Assembly (NCBI GenBank): GCA_958296445.1 | Contig: OY282565.1 | Coordinates: forward strand, 2,715,570 to 2,779,569 | DNA from: an uncultured Dehalococcoidia bacterium | Lineage (GTDB): Bacteria > Chloroflexota > Dehalococcoidia > Lucifugimonadales > UBA3495 | Length of the DNA: 64,000 nt | Direction: 5' to 3' | Part shown: in pieces, positions 43,417-51,537 of the stretch | Layout of the letters: every line of letters starts with the position of its first letter | Position numbering within the stretch: the first letter of the stretch is position 1 | Program-made: the position numbers and the translations under genes | Notes under the pieces: model-generated | Database searches by the model: none | Told to the model about the DNA's origin: nothing | The model's input: only the letters and a program-made list of their open reading frames with translations

Positions 43417-44784
43417 ATGGCGGCAGAGCATCGCCAACATAACCGGCATCACGGCCATAGCCAGGGTCATCACGAGGAGGCGGCCCACCACCACGGCCAC
43501 AGCCACGCCGGGGAGGATATGTTGAGCGTGGAGGAGGCACTGGCGCGGGTGATGGCGAGTTTCGCGCCGCTGGAGCCGGTGGAGGCCGCCCTGCTGGAAT
43601 GTCTGGGGCAAACGCTGGCCGAGGACGTCACATCGCCGCTGTCTTTGCCGCCGCTGGCTAATTCGGGGATGGACGGCTACGCCCTGCGGGGCGCGGACAT
43701 CGCCGGGGCTTCGGCGGATTCGCCGCGCCGCTTGCCGGTCGTCGGAATTATCGCCGCCGGGCAGATGCCGGAGCGGGCCGTCGAGTCCGGCGTGGCGATG
43801 CGGATAATGACCGGCGCTCCGGTGCCTGACGGCGCCGATACCGTCGTTCCTTTCGAGGAAACCGACGAAGTGCAGCGCAAGCGGGAGGGCCGCCCGCTGG
43901 ACGAAGTGGCGGTTTTCGCCGAAATGCCGGTGGGGGCCAACGTGCGCCCGGCGGGGGAGGACATCCGCCCTGGGCAACTGGTGCTGGAAGCCGGAACCGT
44001 GATTCGGGCCGCCGAGGTGGGCGTCTTGGCGTCGCTGGGGCTGAACCGGGCGCGGGTAATCCGGCGCCCGGTGGTGTCGGTGCTGGCAACGGGCGACGAA
44101 CTGGAAACTGCCGGTTCCGCTCTGTCGGGCGGGCGGATATACGACAGCAACAGCTTCAGCGTGGCGGCGTCGGTGGCGGCCTGCGGCGGCGTCCCCCGGC
44201 TGCTGGGCATCGCCCGCGACAACCTGGACGACCTGCACGCCAAGCTGTCCGCGGCGGTGGACTCCGATTTGGTGATAACTTCGGCGGGGGTTTCCAAGGG
44301 CGACTATGACATTGTGAAAGACGTGCTGGAGCAGCGGGGCGCGATGAATTTCTGGTCGGTGCGGATGCGTCCGGCCAAGCCGCTGGCCTTTGGACACCTG
44401 CGGGGTAACGACGGGGGCAAGGATGTGCCGCTGCTGGGGCTGCCCGGCAATCCGGTGAGCGCGATGGTGGCCTTTGAGATGTTCGCCCGCCCGGCGATTC
44501 ACGCCATGCTGGGCCGTCGGGTTCGCCCGCGCCCGGCGGTGGACGGCGTGCTTACCGGGCCAATCCGCAACTATGACGGCCGCCGGGTTTACGCCCGGGT
44601 GGAGGTGGAGCGGCGGGACGGCGTATATTACGCCACGCCTACCGGCCCGCAGGGATCCAACATCCTGACTTCGATGTCGCGGGCCAACGGGCTGGCAATC
44701 TGCCCCGAAGACCTGCCGGTCAAACAGGCGGGCGAGCAGGTGCGCATCATTATGCTGGACTGGAACGAAGAGGTGGAGCTATGA
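43417..44784 (+). CDS. moeA: Molybdopterin molybdenumtransferase with His-rich N-terminus
   Basis: Inserts molybdenum into molybdopterin in cofactor synthesis, supplying enzymes such as the coxSMG product. 455 aa; the first ~33 residues are an extension unusually rich in His (e.g. HRQHNRHHGHSQGHH), then the usual MoeA fold: ANSGMDGYAL near residue 83, GAPVPDGADTVVPFEE, NVRPAGEDI, ATGDELETAG, TSAGVSKGDYDIVKD and GLPGNPVSAMVA. The His stretch could bind metal ions. ATG 43417, GGAGG upstream; the next gene overlaps by 4 bp. Confidence 0.95.
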   Translation: MAAEHRQHNRHHGHSQGHHEEAAHHHGHSHAGEDMLSVEEALARVMASFAPLEPVEAALLECLGQTLAEDVTSPLSLPPLANSGMDGYALRGADIAGASADSPRRLPVVGIIAAGQMPERAVESGVAMRIMTGAPVPDGADTVVPFEETDEVQRKREGRPLDEVAVFAEMPVGANVRPAGEDIRPGQLVLEAGTVIRAAEVGVLASLGLNRARVIRRPVVSVLATGDELETAGSALSGGRIYDSNSFSVAASVAACGGVPRLLGIARDNLDDLHAKLSAAVDSDLVITSAGVSKGDYDIVKDVLEQRGAMNFWSVRMRPAKPLAFGHLRGNDGGKDVPLLGLPGNPVSAMVAFEMFARPAIHAMLGRRVRPRPAVDGVLTGPIRNYDGRRVYARVEVERRDGVYYATPTGPQGSNILTSMSRANGLAICPEDLPVKQAGEQVRIIMLDWNEEVEL

Positions 44785-45209
44785 CCATTGAGCGGATGGA
44801 AACCGCCGGGGCTGCGGCGGAACCGGCGGGCGGCAGCGGGCGTTATCACATCAGCCTGCCCCGTCTGGAGCAGTTGAGCCGCTCGGCGGTTCATATCATC
44901 GCCGCGCGGCTCACCGAATCCTGCCCGTCCCACGGCCAGCCGGATTCCGGTCTCGAGGCTGCGGCCCTTATCCGGGAAATCCAGGAGTTTCACGCCGACG
45001 CGCCCGGCTTTATCCGGGCCGATATGCCGATCCAGGAAATCATATTCCGCACCCTGCTGGCCCGGGGCAATGCCCCCATGCACCTGAGCGAACTGCACCG
45101 CGAGCTGACCGACCGCTGGAGCAGCGCCCTGCGCCCCATCTCCATAAGCGAAGAGCGCCTGCGCCGCGTATTGGAGGCGGATACGTACTATGGGTTCGCG
45201 GAGGTGTAG
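44781..45209 (+). CDS. Hypothetical protein with HTH-like C-terminus
   Basis: 142 aa translated right after moeA (ATGA overlap). The second half, IQEIIFRTLLARGNAPMHLS then ELHRELTDRWSS and ISEERLRRVLEADTYYGF, looks like a winged-helix or HARE-type DNA/RNA-binding fold. The N-terminus is disordered. No known family recognised. The coupling suggests a role linked to moeA or simple transcript sharing. Confidence 0.6.
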   Translation: MTIERMETAGAAAEPAGGSGRYHISLPRLEQLSRSAVHIIAARLTESCPSHGQPDSGLEAAALIREIQEFHADAPGFIRADMPIQEIIFRTLLARGNAPMHLSELHRELTDRWSSALRPISISEERLRRVLEADTYYGFAEV

Positions 45210-45271
45210 CGTGGCGGGCGGATAAGGATTAGTATTGGATCCAGGCGGTTTCGGGCAGTGGAGGTTCTAAA

Positions 45272-45709
45272 ATGATAGAAATTCCCATCGCCGCCATGGC
45301 CGGTTTTGCCGTGGCCTTGGTTGCTATCCTGAGCGTGGGGGGCGGCGCGCTCTACCGGCTGGGCAAGCTGGCCCAAGAAGTTGCGCATTGGCGGGAGTCG
45401 ATACACCAGGAAGTCGCGCACTCGCGGGAGTTGCAACAAAAAGATACCGAAAATGCTCGGGAATCCGCGAACGAAAAAATTGAGAACACGCGGGAATATC
45501 TGCAAAAGCAAATCGAGAATACTCAAGAAATGCTGCTGAAAGAAATTGGGAATACCCAAGAAATGCTGCTGAAAGAAATTGAGTATTCACGGGAATTGGC
45601 CCGTTCCCAACACGAAGCGACACAGACAGAAATCCGGCGGCTGGCGGATGCTCTGCTTTCTCATTCCCACGATGACGATGGCAACATCAGGTTTCGCATA
45701 CCGCCGTAG
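45272..45709 (+). CDS. Small membrane-anchored coiled-coil protein
   Basis: 145 aa. N-terminal membrane helix (res ~5-25, AAMAGFAVALVAILSVGGGAL), then a charged coiled coil built of ~11-residue units (IENTREYLQKQ, IENTQEMLLKE, IGNTQEMLLKE), ending ALLSHSHDDDGNIRFRIPP. Same plan and tail type as the larger protein at 39800-40783, so the two are probably paralogues. ATG preceded by GGAGG. Role unknown. Confidence 0.7.
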   Translation: MIEIPIAAMAGFAVALVAILSVGGGALYRLGKLAQEVAHWRESIHQEVAHSRELQQKDTENARESANEKIENTREYLQKQIENTQEMLLKEIGNTQEMLLKEIEYSRELARSQHEATQTEIRRLADALLSHSHDDDGNIRFRIPP

Positions 45710-45769
45710 TCTGGCGCCAACCCATAACTGGCATAAAGCTGAAGACAACCGCCCGGGGCTTTTGCTATG

Positions 45770-45955
45770 TCAGCTTGTGAGCCGTTGAACCGCGACGGCG
45801 ACCGACGCTGCAACCGCCACGGCACCGACCATCAAGCCAATCATCCACTTGATTAGCCTGGCTTCTAATTCGGCCAAGTCGACTTTGGTGGCGTAGTGTT
45901 GCAATTCATATCGCAGGTCGTCCCTGGTCAAGGGCCGTTCATTTGAGGCAGACAT
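45770..45955 (-). CDS. Small coiled-coil/membrane protein
   Basis: 61 aa from ATG 45955. A hydrophilic helix (LTRDDLRYELQHYATKVDLAELEARL) quoted only in part: HYATKVDLAELEARLIKWMI, then a C-terminal membrane helix (GLMVGAVAVAASVAVAV). Resembles DUF1640/CCDC90-type short proteins. It faces the coiled-coil gene at 45272 on the other strand. Function unknown. Confidence 0.5.
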   Translation of the reverse strand: MSASNERPLTRDDLRYELQHYATKVDLAELEARLIKWMIGLMVGAVAVAASVAVAVQRLTS

Positions 45956-46025
45956 TGCACCTCTCCGCACCTTGCCGGTTATGGCAAGGCACTATGGCAG
46001 CCCGTCAGCGCGGGATTGCCCAGGA

Positions 46026-46397
46026 TCAGGCGGCGGATGCGGCGGACAACTGCTCTTTGGCGGTTTCCACCAGCTTGGCGAAGGCGGCTTCGTCGCGGAC
46101 GACTAAGTCGGCTAGGATTTTGCGGTCCAGCTCGATGTTTGCCAGCTTCAGGCCGTGGATGAACTGGCTGTAGGATAGGCCGGCGGCGCGGCAGGCGGCC
46201 CCGATGCGGACGATCCACAGGCTGCGGAACTCGCCCTTGCGCTCGCGGCGGTGGCGGTAGGCGTAGGCCCAGGCGTGCATCACCGCCTCTTTGGCCCACT
46301 TATAGTTGCGGTGGGAAGAGCCGTGGAAGCCCCGGGCGGCCTTGAGTATTTTCTTGTGCCGACGGCGTTTGGTTACGCCGCGCTTTATTCGTGCCAC
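46026..46397 (-). CDS. rplT: Ribosomal protein bL20
   Basis: 123-aa large-subunit assembly protein, also the autoregulator of the infC operon in other bacteria. [21 protein letters not shown] at the start is the unstructured rRNA-binding tail (only part quoted: [20 protein letters not shown]), then [20 protein letters not shown]. Last gene of infC-rpmI-rplT. Confidence 0.97.
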   Translation of the reverse strand: MARIKRGVTKRRRHKKILKAARGFHGSSHRNYKWAKEAVMHAWAYAYRHRRERKGEFRSLWIVRIGAACRAAGLSYSQFIHGLKLANIELDRKILADLVVRDEAAFAKLVETAKEQLSAASAA

Positions 46398-46442
46398 AGG
46401 ATAGTCTCCCCGGTATTCTTTTGAGTTGAGGGCGTAGGCCAG

Positions 46443-46640
46443 CTAACCGTAGGGCATCAGCCGCCGCAGCCGCGGGGTGTCGGCGGCGGCGACTTCCATT
46501 TTGTCGGAATACTTGCGGGTGACCTTGGTGGGCTTTTTTCGCCGCAAGTGGCTGCTCATCCGCTTGCGGCGAAGCAGCTTGCCCGAGCCGGTTACGTGGA
46601 TGCGGGCTTTGGCGCCTTTGTGCGTTTTAAGTTTTGGCAT
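46443..46640 (-). CDS. rpmI: Ribosomal protein bL35
   Basis: 65-aa basic protein: PKLKTHKGAKARIHVTGSGK and LRRKRMSSHLRRKKPTKVTR are characteristic. Its start overlaps the infC stop by 14 bp, indicating translational coupling. Confidence 0.96.
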   Translation of the reverse strand: MPKLKTHKGAKARIHVTGSGKLLRRKRMSSHLRRKKPTKVTRKYSDKMEVAAADTPRLRRLMPYG

Positions 46641-47232
46641 CGGCCATTTCTTCTTTCTGATCGGAATTGCCGGCTTCGGTCTTGTTGGCGGAGGCGCGTT
46701 GCGTGTTTCGCTCTTCGCTCTTCTGCAAGGACGGTATCAGCACCATAGAGAGGGCCCGGCCTTCCATAGCCGGGGGACGCTCCAGGCGCACTTCGTCCTT
46801 GAGTTCGTCGGCTACGCGGCGCAGCACGGAGAGGCCCAACTGCTGGTGGGCCGCCTCGCGCCCGCGGAACCGGACGGTGAGCTTCACTTTGGAGCCGTCG
46901 TCTATGAACTCCCGCACCTTGCGGACTTTGGCGTCGAGGTCGTGAGTCCCGATGTTGGGGCGGAATCGCACTTCTTTTTGCTCGGTGCTTTTCTGTCCCC
47001 GCTTGGACTCTTTCTCCTTTTTGGAGGAGAGGTATAGCAGCTTGCCGTAGTCGAGCAGGCGACACACCGGCGGCTCGGAATTGGGCGCAACTTCCACCAA
47101 GTCGACCTCGGCGTCACGCGCCATTTGGAGCGCCCGGCGAGTTTCCATTACCCCCAACTGCGACCCGTCGCCGCCGATGACCCGGACTTGGGGGCTGGTG
47201 ATACGTTCGTTGACCCTATACTGCCTGGCGAT
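46627..47232 (-). CDS. infC: Translation initiation factor IF-3, probable AUC start
   Basis: Keeps ribosomal subunits apart and checks start codons. ~201 aa: YRVNERITSPQVRVIGGDG at the N-terminus, VEVAPNSEPPVCRLLDYGK, the linker helix, and the C-terminal IGTHDLDAKVRKVREFIDDG. The homology starts right after an ATC codon at 47230-47232, which has GGAGGT ten bases upstream; GTG 47268 and TTG 47250 are in frame but lack a ribosome-binding site. Rare AUU/AUC starts are the known basis of infC autocontrol. A 25-residue tail (TQRASANKTEAGNSDQKEEM) is extra. Confidence 0.94.
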   Translation of the reverse strand: MARQYRVNERITSPQVRVIGGDGSQLGVMETRRALQMARDAEVDLVEVAPNSEPPVCRLLDYGKLLYLSSKKEKESKRGQKSTEQKEVRFRPNIGTHDLDAKVRKVREFIDDGSKVKLTVRFRGREAAHQQLGLSVLRRVADELKDEVRLERPPAMEGRALSMVLIPSLQKSEERNTQRASANKTEAGNSDQKEEMADAKT

Positions 47233-47311
47233 GTTGGCACCTACCTCCAATGAATTATGCCCCGACACAGCCGAGGGGCATAGCGCAATCTATCACACGC
47301 GGGCGGCGGCG

Positions 47312-47569
47312 TCAACGCGGTGGCGGGGGAATTTCCCATTCGCACCTGCTGGCTAATCGCCGCGCTATGTCTTTGCGACGGCTGTTGCTGGCACCGGCAG
47401 GGAAAGGCACCGATACGTGGTCGGGGGATGGAACCGCGTCATGCTCCGGTTCCAATCCAGTCTCCCGTATATCAGAAACCGTAAGGCTGGCAACTCCGTC
47501 CGACTGGTAGCCAGCCGCTTGGTGCGCCCGTTGAGCGTCGGCGGCTGACGTCATTCCGCCGTGAACCAT
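47312..47569 (-). CDS. Hypothetical protein, possibly truncated
   Basis: 85 aa. The end HVSVPFPAGASNSRRKDIAR followed by RLASRCEW reads like the C-terminal segment of a longer protein family whose partner is the gene just upstream (47677-48087). The first ~45 residues have no clear structure. A 108-bp gap without a gene separates the two, so the rest of this gene may be lost. Low certainty that it is expressed. Confidence 0.4.
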   Translation of the reverse strand: MVHGGMTSAADAQRAHQAAGYQSDGVASLTVSDIRETGLEPEHDAVPSPDHVSVPFPAGASNSRRKDIARRLASRCEWEIPPPPR

Positions 47570-47676
47570 AGAGAGGCGGTTGTTGTCTTTCCTTTTTGGG
47601 ATAAAGGCTTGGCTGGTGATGCGCCCGTTGCTATGCTCGCTGCTCGCAATGTGCCGGAACAGAACGGTGTCGCCGG

Positions 47677-48087
47677 TCAGAGGTTGGCGCTGGCTGCCAT
47701 CCGGCTCAGCTCCTTCTTAAGCCATTGCCAGGCATCCTCCGAATTCAGGTCCAGCTCCCGCTCACCGTAATCTTTGGATGACAGGTTGCTCCATCCCCAT
47801 ATCGCCTGGCGCGTGTCTAGGTTTATTTCTAGGTCGGCGGCTATATCGCCTAGCCGCCATTCGGCTTGCACTCCGCCCGCTTCGGTAGGGTACAGGCGGG
47901 GCAGTGTTTGGCTGGTGAACGTAATTTTGGATTCTAGGGCATTTGCCAGCCAGGCCAAGCCGTCTTTGGCGGGCGCGGGCTCGTCGCCGGTCAGCCAGCC
48001 GTATTCGAGGTCTTGGAGCTTCTTGATTTGCTTGGATATGTCCAGCGTGGGGATGAGCATACCGGCCCCTTGATTATGCCCGGTCAT
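47677..48087 (-). CDS. Hypothetical protein
   Basis: 136 aa. LDISKQIKKLQDLEYGWLTG near residue 15, PRLYPTEAGGVQAEWRLGDI in the middle, and LEINLDTRQAIWGWSN followed by WQWLKKELSRM near the end. These are the kind of features of a recurring small protein found beside other uncharacterised proteins in many bacteria; no function is known to me. ATG near 48087 or at the internal MLIPTL. Confidence 0.6.
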   Translation of the reverse strand: MTGHNQGAGMLIPTLDISKQIKKLQDLEYGWLTGDEPAPAKDGLAWLANALESKITFTSQTLPRLYPTEAGGVQAEWRLGDIAADLEINLDTRQAIWGWSNLSSKDYGERELDLNSEDAWQWLKKELSRMAASANL

Positions 48088-48114
48088 TGCCGATAGACGA
48101 TGGTTGAAGCCGCG

Positions 48115-49038
48115 CTACTCGTCGTTGGGGTCGTCGTCCGGGTCGGGGAGGGGGTCTAGGTCGCCGGTGAAGTCCAGCCCTTGCAGGAACTCCTCAATCT
48201 GGGGGGAGAGGGGGGGCAGGGGGGCTTCGCCGGTGGCGGCTTGGCGGTTTTCGCGGTCATAGCGCTCTTCTAGGCGCTCCAGCAGTTTTGAGACTTCGGA
48301 GGTGTCGGAGACGATGTTTTGTAGCGAGGCGTATTGCTGGATGCCGCGCTCGCGGTCTTCCAAGCGGCTGGGCAGGCCGTAGAGACGGCACAGGATGCCG
48401 GTCAGCCGGGCTGCGCCGGTGAAGTCTTCCTCTACCTGGAAGTATTGGGGGAGATGCACTACGAAAATGCGGGTGTCCATTTTCACGGCTTCGGCGTGCT
48501 GGAAAACCAGTTGGGTGATGGTGGTTGGGCCTTCGTAGTCGCTGGGCCGCACCTGAACCGAGCGGTATTCGGCCTCGTTGGAGGCGTCCATACTGCCGCC
48601 GGAAACCAGCAGCGGGCGGGTGTGCGGCACCATATCGTACATCGCGCCGACCATCGAGTAGCGCTTTACCCCCAGCCGGTCGAGCATTTCGATAACCGAG
48701 TCGGTGAAATCCTCGCCGTAGGCGTGGGGTTCCAGCAGGTGCAGCGTAATCAGGTCGGGGCCGTTTTCCCGCACGGCAACCTTGACGGTGGTAGAGGGGA
48801 TGGTGTACTCGCGCTTGCCCCGGCGCAGGCGCGACCGGGGGCGGTAGCGGGTGAAGTCGTAGTAGCGTCCTGGGCGAACCAGCCGCCCGATTTCCTTAGC
48901 CTCTAGGTGCCGCTCGATGCGGCGCAGGCTGATGGTGCCTACCCGGCCCACGTCGATCCAGGGCCGCAGCACGGTCAGGACGTGGGGGTCTTTCAGCTCC
49001 GGCAGGGGTTCGTCGAACTCAAAATCTCCAATACGCAT
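48115..49038 (-). CDS. PAC2-family protein (tentative)
   Basis: 307 aa. The order of conserved segments resembles the archaeal/actinobacterial PAC2 (proteasome assembly chaperone-like) family: DPHVLTVLRPWIDVGRVG near the start, LITLHLLEPHAYGEDFTDSV, YSMVGAMYDMVPHTRPLLVS near residue 130, then ARLTGILCRLYGLPS and the LLERLEERYD helix. The C-terminus is acidic and Pro-rich. Partners are unknown. No proteasome genes are visible. Confidence 0.7.
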   Translation of the reverse strand: MRIGDFEFDEPLPELKDPHVLTVLRPWIDVGRVGTISLRRIERHLEAKEIGRLVRPGRYYDFTRYRPRSRLRRGKREYTIPSTTVKVAVRENGPDLITLHLLEPHAYGEDFTDSVIEMLDRLGVKRYSMVGAMYDMVPHTRPLLVSGGSMDASNEAEYRSVQVRPSDYEGPTTITQLVFQHAEAVKMDTRIFVVHLPQYFQVEEDFTGAARLTGILCRLYGLPSRLEDRERGIQQYASLQNIVSDTSEVSKLLERLEERYDRENRQAATGEAPLPPLSPQIEEFLQGLDFTGDLDPLPDPDDDPNDE

Positions 49039-49094
49039 TGTCCTAGTTTGCCAGCAAGGGGCGGCGTTGGCAAGGGGGGCGGGCGTCGGCGAAA

Positions 49095-49215
49095 TTCACC
49101 TTTGTCACCCTGAGCAAAGCGAAGGGTCTCACCGCCAGGGGCGGGATTCTTCGCTTTGCTCAGAATGACAGACAGCTTGCTCAGAATGGCTTAGGGCTTG
49201 CTTGGGGTGACAGAG
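49095..49215. repeat. Dispersed palindromic element, family A (core only)
   Basis: CTGAGCAAAGCGAAG (49107 region) and its reverse complement CTTCGCTTTGCTCAG (49150-49164) form a clean hairpin around TCTCACCGCCAGGGGC, followed by AATGACAGACAGCTTGC units. The element reaches into the 3' end of the small membrane-protein gene. Confidence 0.82.
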
Positions 49216-49338
49216 GGCTTGCGACGGCTCGACCCGGTAGCGCAGCCAGATTCCGTAAATCAGCAGGCCGATGCCGATGAGCAGCATAATCAGCCCGATG
49301 ACTATCATTGCCATTCCCAATATAGCAAAGGGCTCCAT
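49129..49338 (-). CDS. Small membrane protein with repeat-derived tail
   Basis: 69 aa from ATG 49338. Residues ~4-38 are one or two hydrophobic helices (AILGMAMIVIGLIMLLIGIG). The C-terminal half (CHPKQALSHSEQAVCHSEQS) is translated from a family A repeat, so the original stop was probably lost. GGCAGGAGGCC upstream gives a good ribosome-binding site. Function unknown. Confidence 0.5.
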   Translation of the reverse strand: MEPFAILGMAMIVIGLIMLLIGIGLLIYGIWLRYRVEPSQALCHPKQALSHSEQAVCHSEQSEESRPWR

Positions 49339-49516
49339 TATCGGCCTCCTGCCGCTTCCCGGCGTGTGCGACTGCTTTCGCCTATTGTATAGCGTCCTGC
49401 CAGTGGCAACAACGCGGCGTCGGCAGGTTGCTGACACTTTGCCCTTGCGTTCTCCGGTAACGACTCTCTACGATAATGGAACATAAGTTCTGTTACCCAG
49501 ACTAAGCCGCGGAAGA

Positions 49517-51244
49517 GTGAGAGTTGAGAAAGACGGAATGCCGACGCTGCCAATCGTCAAGACTGCTGATGCTGGACAAAAAACGGGTGGAGGACAACGA
49601 CGTTTATCGCTGCCGCGACTGCGGGTATCTGTTCAGCCCGCCCCCGGCCGCGGCGGGCCAGCCCCGCAATACGGCTATGGGGCCGGGGTATGGCGCAAGC
49701 CACTAGCCGCCGCGCCGGAAAACCTAGAGGCTTTCCCGTTCATCATCCGGCAAATTCAGGACGGGCGAGAGGCGCAGGGCGGGCGGGATGTTCTGGATGG
49801 CCGGGATATTCTGGATGGCCGGGGCGGGCGTCCGGTCACTGGGCCGGACGCCGGGCCGCCGGTGGTGCTGGATTTGCCGGGGGGCCGGCCGCCTCTTTCG
49901 CCCGTTGTCTTTGCCAGGGAGGTGCTGGGGGTGGAGCTGTGGGCGAAACAGGAGGAGGTGCTGATTGCGCTTACGCAACACCGGCGGGTGGCGGTCAAGG
50001 CGGGCAACGGGCTGGGCAAGGGTTTCTGCGCCGCCGTGGCCCTGCTCTGGTTCATATACACCCATCAGGATTCCGCCATCGCCCTTAGCACCGCGCCCAC
50101 CTTCCGGCAGGTGCGGCACATCCTTTGGCGGCAGGTGCGGCGGCTTTACCGCCCGGCGGCCAAAGTCTTGGGCGGCAAGATGCTGGATACCCGCTGGGAG
50201 CTTGCCGACGACCGCTATGCGATGGGCTTGTCCGCCGACAGCGCCGACCAGTTTCAGGGGTTCCACAGCCCCAATATGTTTATCGTGGTGGACGAAGCCG
50301 AGGGCGTCAGCGACGAAATCTACGAGGCCATCGAGTCGGTGATGACTTCGGCCGACCCGTTGCTGCTGCTCATCGGCAACCCTACCACTATGACCGGGGC
50401 CTTTCGCCGGGCTTTCTATGAGGAGCGGCGGATTTACCGCCCGGTCACCATATCGGCCCTGGAAAGCCCCAACGTGCAGGCCGGGCGGGTGGTGATTCCC
50501 GGGTTGACTACCGCCAACTGGATTGAGGAGCGGCGGGAAATCTGGGGCGGTGACACCTCGGTCTACCGCGCCCGCGTCCTCGGCGAGTTCCCCGAGCAGG
50601 GCGAGGATACGCTGCTGCCCTTGCGCCACATTGAGGCGGCGGCGCGGCCTAACCATATCGTGGAGGGCGAGGTAATTTCGCCAAACCCCCGCCCGGCGGC
50701 AGAGGGCCGGGGCGAGGACGTGACCCTGGGGGTGGATGTGGCCCGGTTCGGCTCCGACCGCAGCGTCATCCTGCGGCGGCGGGGCGACTGCGTGGAGGAC
50801 ATTCAGGTTTTGCGGCAGGTGGACACGATGCAGATTGCCGGGCGGGTTGCCGCCGCCATCCGGGAGTTCAGCCCGGAACAGGTCTGCGTGGACGAAATCG
50901 GCGTGGGCGCCGGGGTGGTAGACCGGCTGCGGGAGCAGGGCTACCGGGTGCGCGGCGTCAATGTGGCCCACAAGGCGCGGCAGGACGGGGTGTTCGCCAA
51001 CCTGCGGGCCGAGGGCTACTGGGCACTGCGGGAGCGGTTCGCCTCCGGGCTAATCAGCATCCCGGCGGACAACCAGTTGATGGGCGAGCTGGCCGCCCTG
51101 CGCTACCGCTACGACAGCCAGGGCCGGATTCAGATAGAAAGCAAGGACGACATACGCAAGCGGGGCCTGCCGTCGCCCGACAAGGCCGACGCGCTGATGC
51201 TGGCCTTTCTTGCCCCCGGCAGCAGGATGCGGCTGTGGACGTAG
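49517..51244 (+). CDS. Phage terminase large subunit
   Basis: ATP-driven DNA packaging motor and nuclease. The family-like region begins near 49890 (VVFAREVLGVELWAKQ). Walker A is KAGNGLGKGF (the normal Ser/Thr is Gly); Walker B is MFIVVDEAEGV. The nuclease domain has LGVDVARFGSDRS, VCVDEIGVGAGV and PDKADALML with three acidic residues. 575 aa in the open frame; the first ~110 residues include Asp/Gly repeats (VLDGRDILDGR) and overlap the zinc-ribbon gene, so the true start is uncertain (GTG 49861 also possible). Confidence 0.85.
   Translation: MRVEKDGMPTLPIVKTADAGQKTGGGQRRLSLPRLRVSVQPAPGRGGPAPQYGYGAGVWRKPLAAAPENLEAFPFIIRQIQDGREAQGGRDVLDGRDILDGRGGRPVTGPDAGPPVVLDLPGGRPPLSPVVFAREVLGVELWAKQEEVLIALTQHRRVAVKAGNGLGKGFCAAVALLWFIYTHQDSAIALSTAPTFRQVRHILWRQVRRLYRPAAKVLGGKMLDTRWELADDRYAMGLSADSADQFQGFHSPNMFIVVDEAEGVSDEIYEAIESVMTSADPLLLLIGNPTTMTGAFRRAFYEERRIYRPVTISALESPNVQAGRVVIPGLTTANWIEERREIWGGDTSVYRARVLGEFPEQGEDTLLPLRHIEAAARPNHIVEGEVISPNPRPAAEGRGEDVTLGVDVARFGSDRSVILRRRGDCVEDIQVLRQVDTMQIAGRVAAAIREFSPEQVCVDEIGVGAGVVDRLREQGYRVRGVNVAHKARQDGVFANLRAEGYWALRERFASGLISIPADNQLMGELAALRYRYDSQGRIQIESKDDIRKRGLPSPDKADALMLAFLAPGSRMRLWT
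49524..49706 (+). CDS. Zinc-ribbon protein overlapping the terminase gene
   Basis: 60 aa from TTG 49524. Two CxxC knuckles: TECRRCQSSRLLMLDKKRVE and YRCRDCGYLFSP. The tail is low complexity. It occupies a different frame from the terminase that follows. Small zinc-ribbon genes beside phage packaging genes are common, but a link is inferred. Confidence 0.55.
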   Translation: MRKTECRRCQSSRLLMLDKKRVEDNDVYRCRDCGYLFSPPPAAAGQPRNTAMGPGYGASH

Positions 51245-51525
51245 GGCGGGCCGGGGGGTTGCCTGAATCGGGATTGTGGGAGGATTTGGGGGGATTTGGG
51301 AGTGTTTTCGATATTTTTCTGAGCGGGGGTCTTTCGGTTATCGGGGTGATTGTCTGAATCAGGATTTACCGGATTAGAGGATTTTCGGGATTTTTTTGGG
51401 GGAGGTTTTTCGGTTATCGGGGTAATTGTCTGAATCAGGATTCACCGGATTAAAGGATTCACCGGATACGAAAAATCCTGAAAATCCTCTAATCCTGAAA
51501 ATCCTGATTCAGACATATTTGACAG
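51240..51525. repeat. Family C palindromic repeats between terminase and portal genes
   Basis: TGTCTGAATCAGGATT occurs at 51352 and 51427, and the reverse complement AATCCTGATTCAGACA at 51500-51515, with ATTTTTCTGAGCGGGGG spacers. The ~290-bp gap between the two phage genes is made of these repeats; no gene lies in it. Confidence 0.85.
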
Positions 51526-51537
51526 GAGTTGCGAATT

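Noticed and set aside
42574..44502. Long - strand frame opposite pheT and moeA (642 codons)
   Set aside because: Same reason: shadow of real genes with Arg/Pro/His-rich composition.
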